From assembly GCF_018687715.1 (NCBI RefSeq), contig NC_056762.1:22109864-22173863 (forward strand): a stretch of DNA of 64,000 bases, given 5' to 3'. A program made the position numbers and the translations under genes. The DNA is from Carya illinoinensis. Its lineage: Eukaryota > Streptophyta > Magnoliopsida > Fagales > Juglandaceae. This document shows, piece by piece, positions 12,401-23,419 of this stretch (positions are counted from its first letter, which is position 1; every line of letters starts with the position of its first letter). A model generated the notes under the pieces. It was not told the DNA's origin. It did no database searches and saw only the letters and a program-made list of their open reading frames with translations.

Positions 12401-13838
12401 CCATACACATACAGTTCCCAATTAGGCATAAAACTCCAAGGTGGAAATGGTCAATTCCGAACTCCATAAAACTAGACATTAACCATCCAGCAGGCTCTGG
12501 CTGACCCCTGGCACTTATTTCATTTTGCACTGAAAAGTCTGGTTCTGCAACTCCAATCAAAGCTGGGCCACGGAATAGAACCATTAGTATGGCACCAGAA
12601 ACACAAATGAGTGTGCCTCCAACCTTGGCCTGACCTTCAGTTCGAAGCAAGTTCACTCTTTCTGTACTGCATGAACAAGTCAACATATGATATTGAACAA
12701 GTCAAATCCATTGAAAAGCAAACAAACAAGTGTGTGTATCTGAGATGACTAAAAAAAATATCAGCTGAGTTAAAAGCACGGTAAGAATTTTTCAATCTGA
12801 CCCCATCATTGCAGCCAATAGAAATGTAAAGACTGGAATTGAAGGCTGTGTGGCAGCAGCATAAGTTGGATTTGTGTAGCCAAGACCAATAAGAAACAAA
12901 AGCTGGTTCCCAAATATCCTAAGTGGATTTAAAGCAGCAAAGATAGATTGATCAATCGGATGTTGTTACAGTTTTACAGATAAACAATAAAATGATGAGT
13001 AATCTATAAATAAACCAGTACGATTGAGGCTAAAAAGCATCCTAACTTACCCAGTTAACCCAAGAAAGAAAAATGACAAGAGGAGGCGTCTAGTCATCGG
13101 TAGCCTTACCCGCCTACAGAGAGGATAAAAATAAATCTTACAAGATGCTGTAAATGGACAGTTTATATTAGTAAGGATACAAAAATTGTTTGATCCAAAT
13201 AACAATTGTGAACCAGTCTGCATATCATATATAAATACTGAATCAGCTAATTTTATTCTGCAATCTATGACATTACAGAATATAATTTGCAGTAGCGTCT
13301 AAAAAATAACAGTGAAAATCCGAAACGGTGGCATTAAAATGAATCCTATATTGGGTTTTTTCTATGGAAAGTAATTCTACGCAAAAACTAACGGGATGGA
13401 CAGTAAGACAACAGGAACAAAGTTGTCGATGTACTGAATGAAAGAAACTGATTCGACTCGTCTGCAACAGGAAATCTTGGATACCCAAATTGGGAGTTCC
13501 TTATGCTTCACATGCAGCATCAATGCCAAACATGACCATTTACCCATATTGATAAATGGTAATTAAGAAGAAGCAAAAGTGATTAAGCGACAAGAAATGT
13601 GAATCGAAGAAAAGAAAAGAAAGAGAAGGTACTTTTCACGGACATAGGCAACGGGGGCAAGGATGGAAAGGGCAATGAGGTCACGGAAGACGCAAAAGAC
13701 GAGCTGGTTGATCCCAACATTGAGGGCCACTTTGGTTATGACATGGTACCCTCCGTTGAATAACTGAACCATCGCCATGGCTATATGAGCCTTCCGTACG
13801 TCTACTCCACCACCGCCGGCTACTGCTGATGCCGCCAT
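3441..13838 (-). CDS. WAT1-related protein (nodulin MtN21/EamA transporter), 7 exons
   Basis: Predicted integral membrane transporter of the plant drug/metabolite transporter superfamily. WAT1, the founding member, acts at the vacuole membrane in auxin and secondary-wall biology; the substrate here is unknown. Coding exons on the minus strand: 13838-13633, 13113-13051, 12918-12802, 12666-12381, 5011-4856, 4080-3929, 3645-3441. They sum to 1185 bp, 394 residues, without an internal stop. All introns have GT/AG ends and phases agree. The N-terminus has [20 protein letters not shown] and [19 protein letters not shown], typical of the At3g45870/At4g19185-like subgroup. Several hydrophobic helices and a second EamA half follow in exons 5-7. 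Two in-frame ATGs start exon 1 (13847 and 13838); I chose 13838 because homologues begin MAA. Intron 4 (5012-12380) is 7.4 kb of nested LINEs. The gene looks intact, but expression cannot be judged. Confidence 0.9.
4305..4755. repeat. ~195-bp degenerate tandem repeat in transporter intron 5
   Basis: A unit that includes AACCATAAACTG, then AAAAGTTAAATAACC, then CCAGAGGATG starts near 4308, 4501 and 4697. That is about 2.3 copies with a period near 195 bp and roughly 85-90% identity by eye. It lies wholly inside intron 5 of the WAT1-related gene. Confidence 0.7.
5540..5563. repeat. Poly-C run of 24 bases
   Basis: An uninterrupted run of 24 C on the plus strand (G on the transcribed sense of the surrounding minus-strand gene), in intron 4 of the transporter gene about 100 bp before the outer LINE. 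The length could be a sequencing or assembly artefact. Confidence 0.8.
5665..6931 (+). pseudogene. LINE ORF2 remnant: reverse transcriptase, thumb and linker (first half)
   Basis: The translated frame shows the RT palm: the motif around [20 protein letters not shown] at about 5833, and the catalytic FADD box at about 5980. After an in-frame TAG at about 6092 it continues with [22 protein letters not shown] and GGLGVRDLN, all typical of plant LINEs. A one-base shift near 6850 puts the tail in another frame. It cannot encode an active protein. Confidence 0.85.
7022..7720 (-). pseudogene. LINE ORF2 3' part: zinc-binding RT-associated (zf-RVT) domain
   Basis: Minus-strand frame with the plant LINE zinc-binding module: [20 protein letters not shown], then [18 protein letters not shown] with the C-x2-C and H-x3-HC pattern, then [15 protein letters not shown]. 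This domain follows the reverse transcriptase in plant L1 elements and probably binds nucleic acid. It ends at a stop near 7022, followed by the element's 3' untranslated tail. Confidence 0.85.
7721..9693 (-). pseudogene. LINE ORF2 reverse transcriptase, frameshifted
   Basis: Read from 9693 down, the order is: N-terminal RT region ([11 protein letters not shown], then [19 protein letters not shown]), a shift at an A-run near 9135, finger and palm ([31 protein letters not shown]), a stop at about 8870, [20 protein letters not shown], the FADDTLLFC catalytic box near 8600, and the thumb ([10 protein letters not shown]). Catalytic aspartates are present, but stops and shifts split the frame, so this copy is dead. 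Confidence 0.88.
9630..10628 (-). pseudogene. LINE ORF2 apurinic-type endonuclease domain
   Basis: An open frame of 332 codons starts at the ORF2 ATG at 10628. It shows the endonuclease/exonuclease/phosphatase family signature: SWNVRGLN at residues ~6-13, CLQETKL at ~35, GGDFNVTRF at ~143, and the SDHFPIVLD box at ~220. This domain nicks target DNA to prime reverse transcription. The frame runs into a long A-run (T-run at about 9719-9734 on the plus strand), where a shift separates it from the RT part. Confidence 0.88.
10753..11373 (+). pseudogene. LINE ORF2 remnant: zf-RVT domain (second half of the outer LINE)
   Basis: The frame resumes directly after the 13-bp duplication and shows [18 protein letters not shown], then [18 protein letters not shown], then [19 protein letters not shown]. 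It is the same zinc-binding module as in the nested LINE, with high similarity. It ends in a stop near 11371, a short 3' tail with AATAAAG, and an A-run. Confidence 0.85.
11660..12010 (-). mobile_element. Short LINE 3'-end remnant, minus strand
   Basis: A minus-strand frame contains [18 protein letters not shown]. This closely matches the [18 protein letters not shown] tail of another LINE end at 21011 in this window. The segment is 5'-truncated and lies in intron 4 of the transporter gene between the nested LINEs and exon 4. Boundaries are approximate. Confidence 0.6.
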
Positions 13839-13957
13839 CTCTCTCATTGGAAACCGGCGAAGAAGATTTTGATGGGGTTGGGGATTGTTGTTTGGTTGAT
13901 GGGTCAATGGCTAGTCGATCCTGCCTTCTGCCTGGGCTTAAAACTTGAAAACCTCAT

Positions 13958-13972
13958 ATTTAAATACTCGAG
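13958..13972 (-). promoter_or_regulatory. Candidate TATA box of the WAT1-related gene
   Basis: On the minus strand the sequence TATTTAAATAT lies about 125 bp above the chosen start codon at 13838, a plausible core-promoter position. It is nearly palindromic, so orientation is not decided by the motif. The hAT-like element begins only about 45 bp further upstream. Confidence 0.4.
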
Positions 13973-14141
13973 TACAAAGGGATAAAAATATACATTTAAT
14001 TTCAGTGGTAAATTTAGGACTGTTCACCGACCCGACCCTAAAACACAGATTTCCGACCCTACCCGAATCTGTTCCATACCGATTACCCGATTACGTTTTT
14101 GTTTGGGTTGGGTTGGGGAAGATTTCTCTCAATAACAACTA

Positions 14142-14584
<443 letters not shown>

Positions 14585-14808
14585 GTTCTTGCTTCTCTCC
14601 CTCTCGTATCGCTCAGTTGGGTTAGGGTTTCAGGGGAGACGGGCAGACGGCCAGGAAATCAACTGTAGTCTGTATATGTTAAAATCGGGTAACAGGTAAT
14701 ACCCGTTTCTGATTTTAACCGTAAACGAGTCGGGTTATCGGATCAGGTTAATTCGAAAAACGGGTCGGGTCAAATTTTCAGGCTTTTTGTTCAAGCCTAG
14801 TGGTAATT

Positions 14809-15567
14809 GTCCAGTTGTCAATCCATTCTTTACAAGGAAAATAATCCGTATAATTTATTTTTTGAATAAAAGTTTCCTTCTAAAACGACAATCATTTAAT
14901 GAATTGTCTAGCATTTATATAGTATAGACACAGTCCATCTTATTACAAAGAAGAACGATATTTACTAAGTATGTAACTTTGGTGAATTGTTTTTGAAAAA
15001 ATATGAGTAAGTTTGAGTTAAAGACGTGTCCCACTTCTCTCTGTAACCATTCAATGAAGTATTGATGAGAGGCTCTGGTATGATTCACCTGAGAAAACAT
15101 CGGTGCTTAAGTTAGTAAATGCAACCCAAGAGTTCATAATTCAAAAGAGAATTCGGATCTTTTATTATCAAAGGTTACTTGGTATATATAGACTCATACA
15201 TAATATTTATCTTATTCAGAATTTATCGGTGTAGATCATCACTTGATACTTGGAATGATCACATAACTATATGAAGTCTCTATCTTTCCGTGAAAAATGG
15301 CGTGTGCATGTGTAATTTTGATGAACTTTGGTCTCCCTTACTTCCTTTGATCGCCCAAAGACCTTTCCTATGGGCTTTTATGATAGAATGAGTCTTCAGT
15401 TTAAACAGATCCTCCAGTTTGAGATAAAAAATACATCCATTTTATTTTATTTTATTTTTAAATTTGAGATCTCTTTTAATATATATATATATATAATTAG
15501 ACTTCGAATATCCTAATACTGTATCTAACCTTATCTATTAAAAAAAAAATTAACATGCGACAATTTA
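14809..15567. other. Intergenic DNA with a possible LTR remnant
   Basis: No gene is seen. On the minus strand, 15205-15090 has TATATATACC followed by ACTAACTTAAGCACCGATG. This order (TATA box, then ACTnACTTAAGCATC) is typical of the promoter and leader of some plant Ty3/gypsy LTRs and recurs at 63190-63300. It is a short remnant at most. Confidence 0.35.
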
Positions 15568-15899
15568 GGTCTTGTTTGAATGTTGAGTTGGGTTGAGATA
15601 AATTGAATTCTTTATAAATACTAATGAGTTGCAATGATAGAGTGAGTTTTGTGAAACCTAAATAAGATGAATTTAGACGTGTCTGGATGTTAAGATGAGT
15701 TTAGATGTATTTATGAAAACTTGAAAAAAGTTGTAGATCCGACTTGTAAAGAGGTGTTGTGTTGAAAAAGATTGTGGGTTCCACATATAAAAAAGTCTTG
15801 AGTTGAGATGAGTTTAGTAATTTAAGAGTTTAATGCTTATATGTTAGACTCACTTAAAATCAAACTAAATTGAATTGATCTTATTTGTGTTTAACTTCG
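15568..15899. repeat. Putative MITE with GAGTTGAGATGAG-like sequence
   Basis: About 330 bp rich in TTGAGTTGGGTTGAGAT and GATGAGTTTAG phrases. A central piece contains GTGGGTTCCACATATAAAA, and the end reads AAAATCAAACTAAATTGAAT. I recall a similar abundant MITE in Fagales genomes, but cannot verify this. Terminal repeats and a target duplication are not clear by eye. Confidence 0.45.
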
Positions 15900-17234
15900 A
15901 TGGACCTTAAGGAAAGATTGCTGTTCGGTTTTGGCTAGAGCAAAGTATTCCCAAGTGGGTTTAGAATTTAGAGGTCAATGGCATGTCTTGGAAGTTGGAA
16001 GCCCGAAACTGACATTGGAATATGACATATTACCCAAAAATGACTCATTTAGGTCCAGAAATTAGATTCAACCATTCTTGTGCACGCAACGAGTTTGGTG
16101 TACCCGAGTCCTTCCTTGCTTGGATGCAACTTGGAAACCCACCTTTTTCACAACTTGAGTCCTCAGAGATGGTCCCGTATTTTTCCACTAGATTGCCAGT
16201 AAATTAAAAAAGCAAACAAACTTGAACCGTTAGATCAGGGTTACCATACACTATTTATTAAAAAAAAAAGACTTTTCCTATAAATAATATCTAAAGAACA
16301 AACCACTTTTTTGCAATTAATTGCCTGACATCATGCTCCGTGATGGTTCAATCACAGGAATTCATGTCAGCACGTGTACTTTTTTATTTTTATTTTTTTA
16401 AAAAAACAAGAAAACTGCTTAGTTTGACGTGTTAAGTCAACTTCTAAAATAAGTTTTTATTATAAAGTACATATAACGTAGTTAGAGATGACTTACGAGC
16501 TGATGCTTTCTATCTAATGCATAAAAAAAAAAAAAGTTTAATCAAGAAAGCACGCGGACCTCTCAAGAACCATCTCACATCAGATAAACAACCCTTCTGT
16601 CTCCGGTTATATGCTTGAAACACTAGTAATAACAACAATGATGATGATATTCTACCGGAAAAGACCACCACTCAATGTCATTCTCTAGAATGCTCATGGA
16701 ATAATCCTTTTCTTTTTTAATGTGCATTGCAGATGTTTAGCTAGACAAGCTGTCAAAAGAGCTGTGGCGACCAGACCGGAATTAGTCCAGACTTTGTTCT
16801 TTAAAAAAAAAAAAAAAAAATGCTGGCATGACCAGATGCAAATGGAGTGGTAGAAGGCTTCACTTAAGTCCATGAAAGATGATAGTCTACAATAACCATG
16901 TTATAGGTAAAGGAAAATTTACTCAGGCAACATCACATCCATAAATTGCACAAAATAAATATTAACAAATAAATAGGAAAAAGATAAATGAAAAAATTTA
17001 TTCATTATGTCCAAAACAACTCACCTATGAATCACACGTACAATAGACTATCGAAACACAAAGTGACAAGGACAAAAGAATATCGATACTATGTCAAATG
17101 GATGACACAGCTTGTTTGTCGGTAGGGAAAAAGAGTTGTTCCATATGAGTCTGGTAATAATAAGTAGTGTATTGCCTTTTTGTGAAAACAAAAACTAACA
17201 AAGATATGTATAAGAGAATTATGCTCATAGAGCT
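15900..17234. other. Intergenic DNA between the two host genes
   Basis: No gene recognised. There is an A-run near 16802-16820 and generally AT-rich sequence. The 3' untranslated region of COG6 should lie just below 17235 on the minus strand. Confidence 0.5.
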
Positions 17235-20200
17235 TCATATTCCTAAAATGGTCCTTATCTGATCAGGAGGATGCCTTGCCAGCGATTTGGGGTCCGGATA
17301 GCGATTCTCAGGATCCATGATTGCCTCATATATAAGTTCATAAACTTCAACCAGTGATTGAGCAACCTGGATACAAGCTTCCGATCGCAGCTTTGGAACC
17401 TGCATCTGCTCAAATTCTGGCAGAGAAGTCTCACTTCTTAATACTAGCCCAAAGAAAGCCTTCAAGCAATCTGAAAGAGAAGCTGGAGATGTTTCCTCTA
17501 ATTCTGCTAAAGGGGCCCAAATTGCTGTCTTGCCGGCCTCTTTGTTCAGTGAACTATGGAAGTGATGCATCTTTTGAGACAGGCCACATCTTCCTAAGAT
17601 GGAATCAACTTCTTTTTCCACAAGGATGCGCAAGTGATTATTTATCATTGCTCTCAAGTTCTTCACATATTCAGCTGCAACCTCATGTCCATACAATGGT
17701 TGTTGGATGGCAGACAAGCAGTTGATGAGGAAGATCTTTGAAGGAGTTTCATTATTCTGCAAAAACTCATTATTAAAAAAGAAACTATTAATCACATAAT
17801 TTTGAATGTTCAAAAGAAAGAAAGAAAAAAAAAAAAAAAACAGAGGAAGATACATAAGGCTTGTCTACACCAAGTAAAGAATACATAAGATCCCTTTGTC
17901 GCTAGAAAAGCAATGTGGGATAATTCAGAAAATGGCATGCATGTTCATGTAAATCCATGAAAGAAACATGACTGGAAAAGAGTTCAGAACCACATTAGAA
18001 CTGGCAAAGAAATACTTGAAATCTGGCAAGCAATAAATGCAGAGGACTTGAACACAGTCTAGCACGGACCTGGGAGGACAGAGCAGAGCTGCTATTTGAC
18101 AAGATAGCATCAACTGATGATTTACTCATTTGACCCGTGTCAGAACTCATTCTACTTCTTCTTGATGAGTAATTGGCTCCCTTCGACTTGTGTGCCTCTG
18201 CAGCTTGCTCACACATCTGCAGTGATTATAGGTAATAAATTTCATTGGGAATATTCTACACACAAAAGAACAGGTTATAACAATCCACAAATTCAAACCA
18301 AACATAAAAATCACGTTTTCAATTATTAGACAAGTTTTTTTAAAGATCGAGCAACTTAGTTTAACCATATCCAGTCCAAAAAAATGAGCTTATCCAAAGA
18401 AGGCAAGCAAAGAAATTGCTCATTGCTATGTTAGCATCGTGTTAACACGATCACACAGGTAGACTCCTCAAATCTGGCTTACAAGGCTCAGCGTGCCAAC
18501 CTGAACCACTTGATTGATTGAAGGATCCCACATATAGGTAACATGTTTGTGGGATTATACCATCCGACAATGACATGAACCCATACATTTAAAATGATCT
18601 TCACATAAAATCAAATTTTACGGAAAAATCAAGCACACTGAAATACTTCGGCTACTCTGTTACAACGTCATGCAAATTACTAAGCATATGCTGTTTACCA
18701 GAAGATATCAAGCAAAACAACCTGAATAATAGGATCAAGTAAAGCAGATATCACTGGATCAAAATTCCCTGAAGCAGGAACCATCATGCTGTTATGGGTC
18801 TGGATGATTTCAAGAAGTACAGAGACTCCTTCTCTTACTGCAGGAGGAGGGGAAAGATCCAAAGCAACGAGGGGAGGATACCGTAAAAGCTTCTCTCCAC
18901 GAGTTTTCAGAATATCAAAAAATGTTTTCTGAGCTGCATCCTTCAGTGCCCAAAGAGTATTACAGAGAGCTGTTTCTCTCCCAAGTAAATCTGATATCTA
19001 CAATTCATCAAAATGGTTATAAAAAGGTATCTGAAACAACTAGTAATATAAATAATAGAAAAAGAACTCAACTCACAGTGTAGCTGTAGAACTCCAGCGT
19101 ATTACTGAGTTTATATGAAATTATAAGACTAGGTTGAGACTGTAAAACTTGTTCAACTCTCACTTTAAATGGCCGGCAAACACCTTCAAAAATTCTATCC
19201 AAAACAAATGTCAAGTCAGACTCCGTCTTTGCAAAATCACTCTCCAGCCTCTTGGAAAATCGGTTTGCAGTTGGTCCAGTATCTACCACAGCATCTGGAT
19301 CGAGTAATGCAAGAACAAGTTCTCGTTCAGATGCTAAAGCCTGCTTACATACAAAAAAAAATTATTATCTATATTTAAAAGGCCTCAGTACAGATAAAAA
19401 TAAATAAATAAAGGCCTTATTAAAAGGCGTTAACAAAAAACCAAAAGGCATTCATGTCACACCTGATGCAGCCACCCTAGCATGTCCCCCACATATCGTA
19501 AAGGATCATGTGCATGCACTTCAATGGGCCGAGGCAATCCACCAGGTCCTCCACGCGTAAGAGCACTTATAAACCTTCTAAACAATGCATTATGCCTCAT
19601 ATTTGCCACCTGCATGCAATAATGAATAAACATGAGAAAAGCTACAGGAATAACCATGAGGCATATAACATGTTTAAGTATGTCGATTATCAAGCTGTCT
19701 ACTCAATCACCTCTTCTGCACAATACTTGAAAAGAACAGGGCGCTCCTTGAGGCAGCGAACTGCTGTTTTCAAAAGCTCACTAACTTCAGGATTATCAGT
19801 GTCACCTAATTTTCTACACTCTGCTTGAACCCACCTAGGCAGACATAAACATTAAATAATTAAATAATTGATAATTAAAATGAGTAAGGAATAAGAATCA
19901 ATATATAAGAGCTTTTTAATGAAATTTTATGACATATTAAGAAAAGGATATCAATATATATGAGCTATAAATTATTAAACCTATTATGGAGTGAGGTGAG
20001 GGAAAAATATTAGGGGAAGATAGGGTTGTTTTCTAAACATACTAGACTTGTGGTGGGTGTGGCTGTAGGAGACTAGAACTGGATTTTGAAATGATTCGTG
20101 GTGTAGTAGCAGAGACCTCAAGGAAGCTCTCACATAGGTGTATAATATTGGCGCAAAACACTTCAGTGGCTAATCTCTTGGAGTTCTCCATGACTCTCTG

Positions 20201-23099
20201 CAGTGTAATGCAATTTTCTGGGCCCCTACCAAGACAAGGAAGTTCTTGTCTGATCTTTATAAAAAGTCCTTATACCTCGGGATAACAACCCTTTCCCTTG
20301 TGGAATTATTTGGCAGACTAGTATGCCTCTGAGAGCAGCTAGTTTTGCTTGGATGGCCTCTTTAAAAAGGATCCTCACCATGAACATAAGGAAACTGCAT
20401 ATCATTGTAACAGACTGGTGCTGTATGTGCAAAGAGAGCGAAGAATCTATAGACCACCTTCTACTCCACTGTGAGATTGCCAGTATTCTGTAGAATGACC
20501 CTTTCAGTACAATTTGAATGGCTTGGGATATGTCCACAAGAATTGTAGATCTCTTTGCCAATCAGAGATAGCCCATAAACTGTAACAGTATGGAAAATAC
20601 CACCAAATTTATCTAGTGCGGTATATTTTGAGGGAAAATAATGCTAGAAATTTTGAAGGCCGAGTGCAGACAATGGAGCTTAGAACTTTCTTTATTTTTC
20701 AAGACCTTGTTTATCTGAGTAGATTCTGGAGATTCTAATGATTTCTTCTTTCTTTTCTTTTTCTCATCAGGTTTTCCACTTATATGCTTCCAAAATACAT
20801 CAACTATGCCTTTTGCATTTCTCCAATAAAATCTTCGATTTCTTGTTAAAAAAAAAAAATATGATTATACCCTATCCAATCACTACTAGCAACATCAGTG
20901 GAAGATTGTAGCATACATTGTGAAAGATTGTGGGAAACGATCCCGATTTGTCTACTATGGTACATTTGGAAATAGAGGAATACTTTAGCATCAGGAATTG
21001 CTAGAAGAACATGGAGGAGTTAAAGGATTTCCTTTTTAGATCTCTATATCGTTGGATGGCAGCAATCTTTAGTTTTTCAAACATTATTTTTGCAGACTTT
21101 TTCTTTATCTTTTTACTCTTACTACCTTGGTGTCTCTCATGTATACTTCTTGTGTACCTGATGGCACCTTTGGCTCGTAATATTAATTATATTACTAAAA
21201 AAACACCTACCCAACTTGTAAAAAAAATACCTATCCAATCATTGCTAAAAAGACATATCGGACGATAAATTTGGGTGAAGAAGATTTGAAAAGAAACAGG
21301 AAAACGAATTTGCTTTGATATGGATATCTAGTTAAGAGAACTATACTGGTAGAGCAAGAGGAGTAAGACTAGCAATTCTTAGAAATACATCAGGGTTCAC
21401 GAGCAACCAAGCACTGTTAGTGAAAGCAAAAACAGATCGAAACCAAGAGCAGGTCTCAAGTATTATAACTTAAGACAGATATATAATTCACAATTAGGGT
21501 GAGGGATCTTGCTAGTGCCCTGAAACTGAAACCATAAAACCCCATCATGCAGATTGAGGGGCAGGTTTTCTTCTAGAAACGATTGATACCATTGACTGCA
21601 GGAAATTACCCTAGTTTAGGTGAATTAGGTTATCTATGGTCAACCACAACGGCGACAATAATAATATTTAAACTTGGCTTTCAACAGAATGATTGTGAGT
21701 TTTTTCCTTTTATTTTTTGACAAGTAATAATTCTTTATTACTTATAAAAAAAATGTATAAACATGGCTTTCAACAGAATGATTGTGAGTTTTTTCTTATA
21801 TATATATTTTTTAAAGTAATAATTCTTTATAACTTATCAAAAAAATCCACAATCATTATATCAAAACGATGCACACTATTCCACATTTCCACTAAAAACT
21901 AAAATCAATACAAGAAAAGCCCAGTAACAGCTGAAGAAACCAGGTAGAGATATTTAGCCCAAAAAATAAAAACGTCAGAGAAGAGTACCAATTTCTATAA
22001 GAAAACTACAGTTCAAATGCTTGTCCATAAAAGAGACAAATATCGACTAGCATTATGAACCACAGCCCATAGGACTACTAGCGTGATTACAAAATGGAGC
22101 TTAGTTCCATGAAGTAAAGAGATAATGTTATTCAAAAGGGGATCGGATCCGGATTTATTCGTTCTACCAATTTGGAAGGGGAGAAGACGTAGAGGCTAAT
22201 ATATGACGTAGAGGCTAATATACGTTTTATAAATTGTTTATTTAAGATAAGTGTCACCTGCACAAGCGCTCATAGGCTGCTTCTTGGTATACAGCCATCA
22301 TATCCATGAGCTCCAAGCCTGCCCGCTGTAAAGAGGGGCTCATGTGAATGATCATTACAAAAACTAATTTTAAGCCTTTAGAAAAGTAGGAAGAAGTTAA
22401 ACCTGGTGATGCGTTCTTAGCAAGATCTTGCAGTTGGCATGAATTTCTTGAACATGAGTAAGCGCCTTGAAAAAGTTATCACTGAGCTCTTCCTCCCTTA
22501 GTGCATTTATCTACAAAAAGGGAGAACCAGTAAACTGAGGTCAATCTACAGTAATATAACGATTTACGAACATCCAATGAACAAGGTTAAAACCTCTTCA
22601 TTGGAGAGCTGATAATCACGAAGGAAGCACGAAACGATCTCTTGTCTTTGTGTAGTAATTTCAAGTTCCTGTTTGAGCCTCTCCGTTGTACTAATAATAT
22701 CTCCCGTGCTAGCACTGCAACTGTTCAATGCCTTCGCAATCCTGCGCCACAGGGCCAAGACACAAGTTTTAGGTGAGATCTTAGCTCGTCTCACATCTCG
22801 GGCAAATAGACATACACACACCTGTCACAACAGTCGGAGAGGGAGTTGACCTCTTCCTCGACGCGATCGAGGGCCTGTTGGGCAGCTTCGGAGGCTCGGA
22901 GGAACTCAAGGTTGATTTGGAGGGCACGGGTTTCGATGGCACTCTTCAGGTTGCGCCGAGACCGAGGGTTGTTCTCCGTGTAGAACGTAGACAGAGTGCT
23001 CAGAGAAGACACTAGATCCGGCGAGTCCGTCCGACATTCCAACACCTTCTTCAGTTTCCGAGATAGCCCCGGCGCCAATCCAACCGCCGACGTCGCCAT
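17235..23099 (-). CDS. COG6: Conserved oligomeric Golgi complex subunit 6 (COG6), 10 exons
   Basis: Subunit of the eight-protein COG complex (lobe B), which tethers retrograde vesicles to Golgi cisternae; a peripheral, cytosol-facing protein. Minus-strand exons: 23099-22822, 22741-22594, 22510-22403, 22325-22258, 19834-19711, 19609-19463, 19340-19077, 18997-18722, 18216-18070, 17756-17235. They sum to 2082 bp, 693 residues, all with GT/AG introns and agreeing phases. The N-terminus [20 protein letters not shown], then [19 protein letters not shown], is the conserved plant COG6 start. A helical region with [17 protein letters not shown] follows, and the family core includes [20 protein letters not shown] and [20 protein letters not shown]. 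It ends RTILGI-stop. Length fits Arabidopsis COG6 (about 680). An in-frame ATG lies upstream at 23198, but homologues start at MATS. Intron 4 (2.4 kb) holds LINE tails. The gene appears intact. Confidence 0.95.
20240..20858 (+). mobile_element. 5'-truncated LINE in COG6 intron 4
   Basis: Plus-strand frames show the LINE zinc-binding domain: [19 protein letters not shown], then [18 protein letters not shown], near 20330-20490, with later stops. It ends with AATAAAATC and an A-run at about 20847-20858. It is antisense to COG6 and confined to the intron. I did not find its target duplication. Confidence 0.75.
20890..21229 (+). mobile_element. Second 5'-truncated LINE tail in COG6 intron 4
   Basis: A ~340-bp LINE 3' end encodes [14 protein letters not shown] and [18 protein letters not shown], then an A-rich tail. 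It is flanked by an imperfect direct repeat beginning CTATCCAATCA (20872-20889 and 21230-21247, about 16 of 18 matching), consistent with a target duplication. This makes it an insertion event separate from the LINE just before it. Confidence 0.7.
21674..21845. repeat. ~90-bp tandem duplication in COG6 intron 4
   Basis: The phrase GGCTTTCAACAGAATGATTG, followed by a T-rich part and AAGTAATAATTCTTTA, occurs twice in direct orientation (about 21674 and 21763). The AAGTAATAATTCTTTATTACTT part resembles the 3' tail of the LINEs in this window. Confidence 0.65.
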
Positions 23100-23419
23100 C
23101 TCTGACTCACTCTCTGAATCAAATGCATTCACAGCTCGATATTTCCTTCTGTTTAACACTCGCGGAAAAGTATGGGCCAATTCAAAGTCCAATAACAACA
23201 GTTCTAAGGGACATGGCCTAGTTGTTTGTTTTTAGTTTCGTGTGAGCTGGACCTTCATCGGTTGATCCTAGACCACAGAGCAGGCCCAGAAATCTTCTCT
23301 CTGTCTCGGCAAATGGGTACAATGGGATTTCAAACGAAGCAGCACAAGGAAAATTTTGGTTAATTGGATCCGTTGGAGGAGATCTTGGTCCCGCCTTTCT
23401 TTTCTTTTTCTTTTTTTTT
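23100..23419. other. Upstream region of COG6
   Basis: Sequence immediately above the COG6 start on the minus strand, presumably its promoter and 5' untranslated region. I see no clear TATA box and no second gene. A T-rich run near 23402-23425 may mark the 3' tail of the minus-strand LINE that follows. Confidence 0.4.

Noticed and set aside
23160..23198. Upstream in-frame ATG that would extend COG6 by about 33 residues.
   Set aside because: The extension (rich in Ser-Glu) has no counterpart in the family as I know it, and [18 protein letters not shown] fits the usual start.
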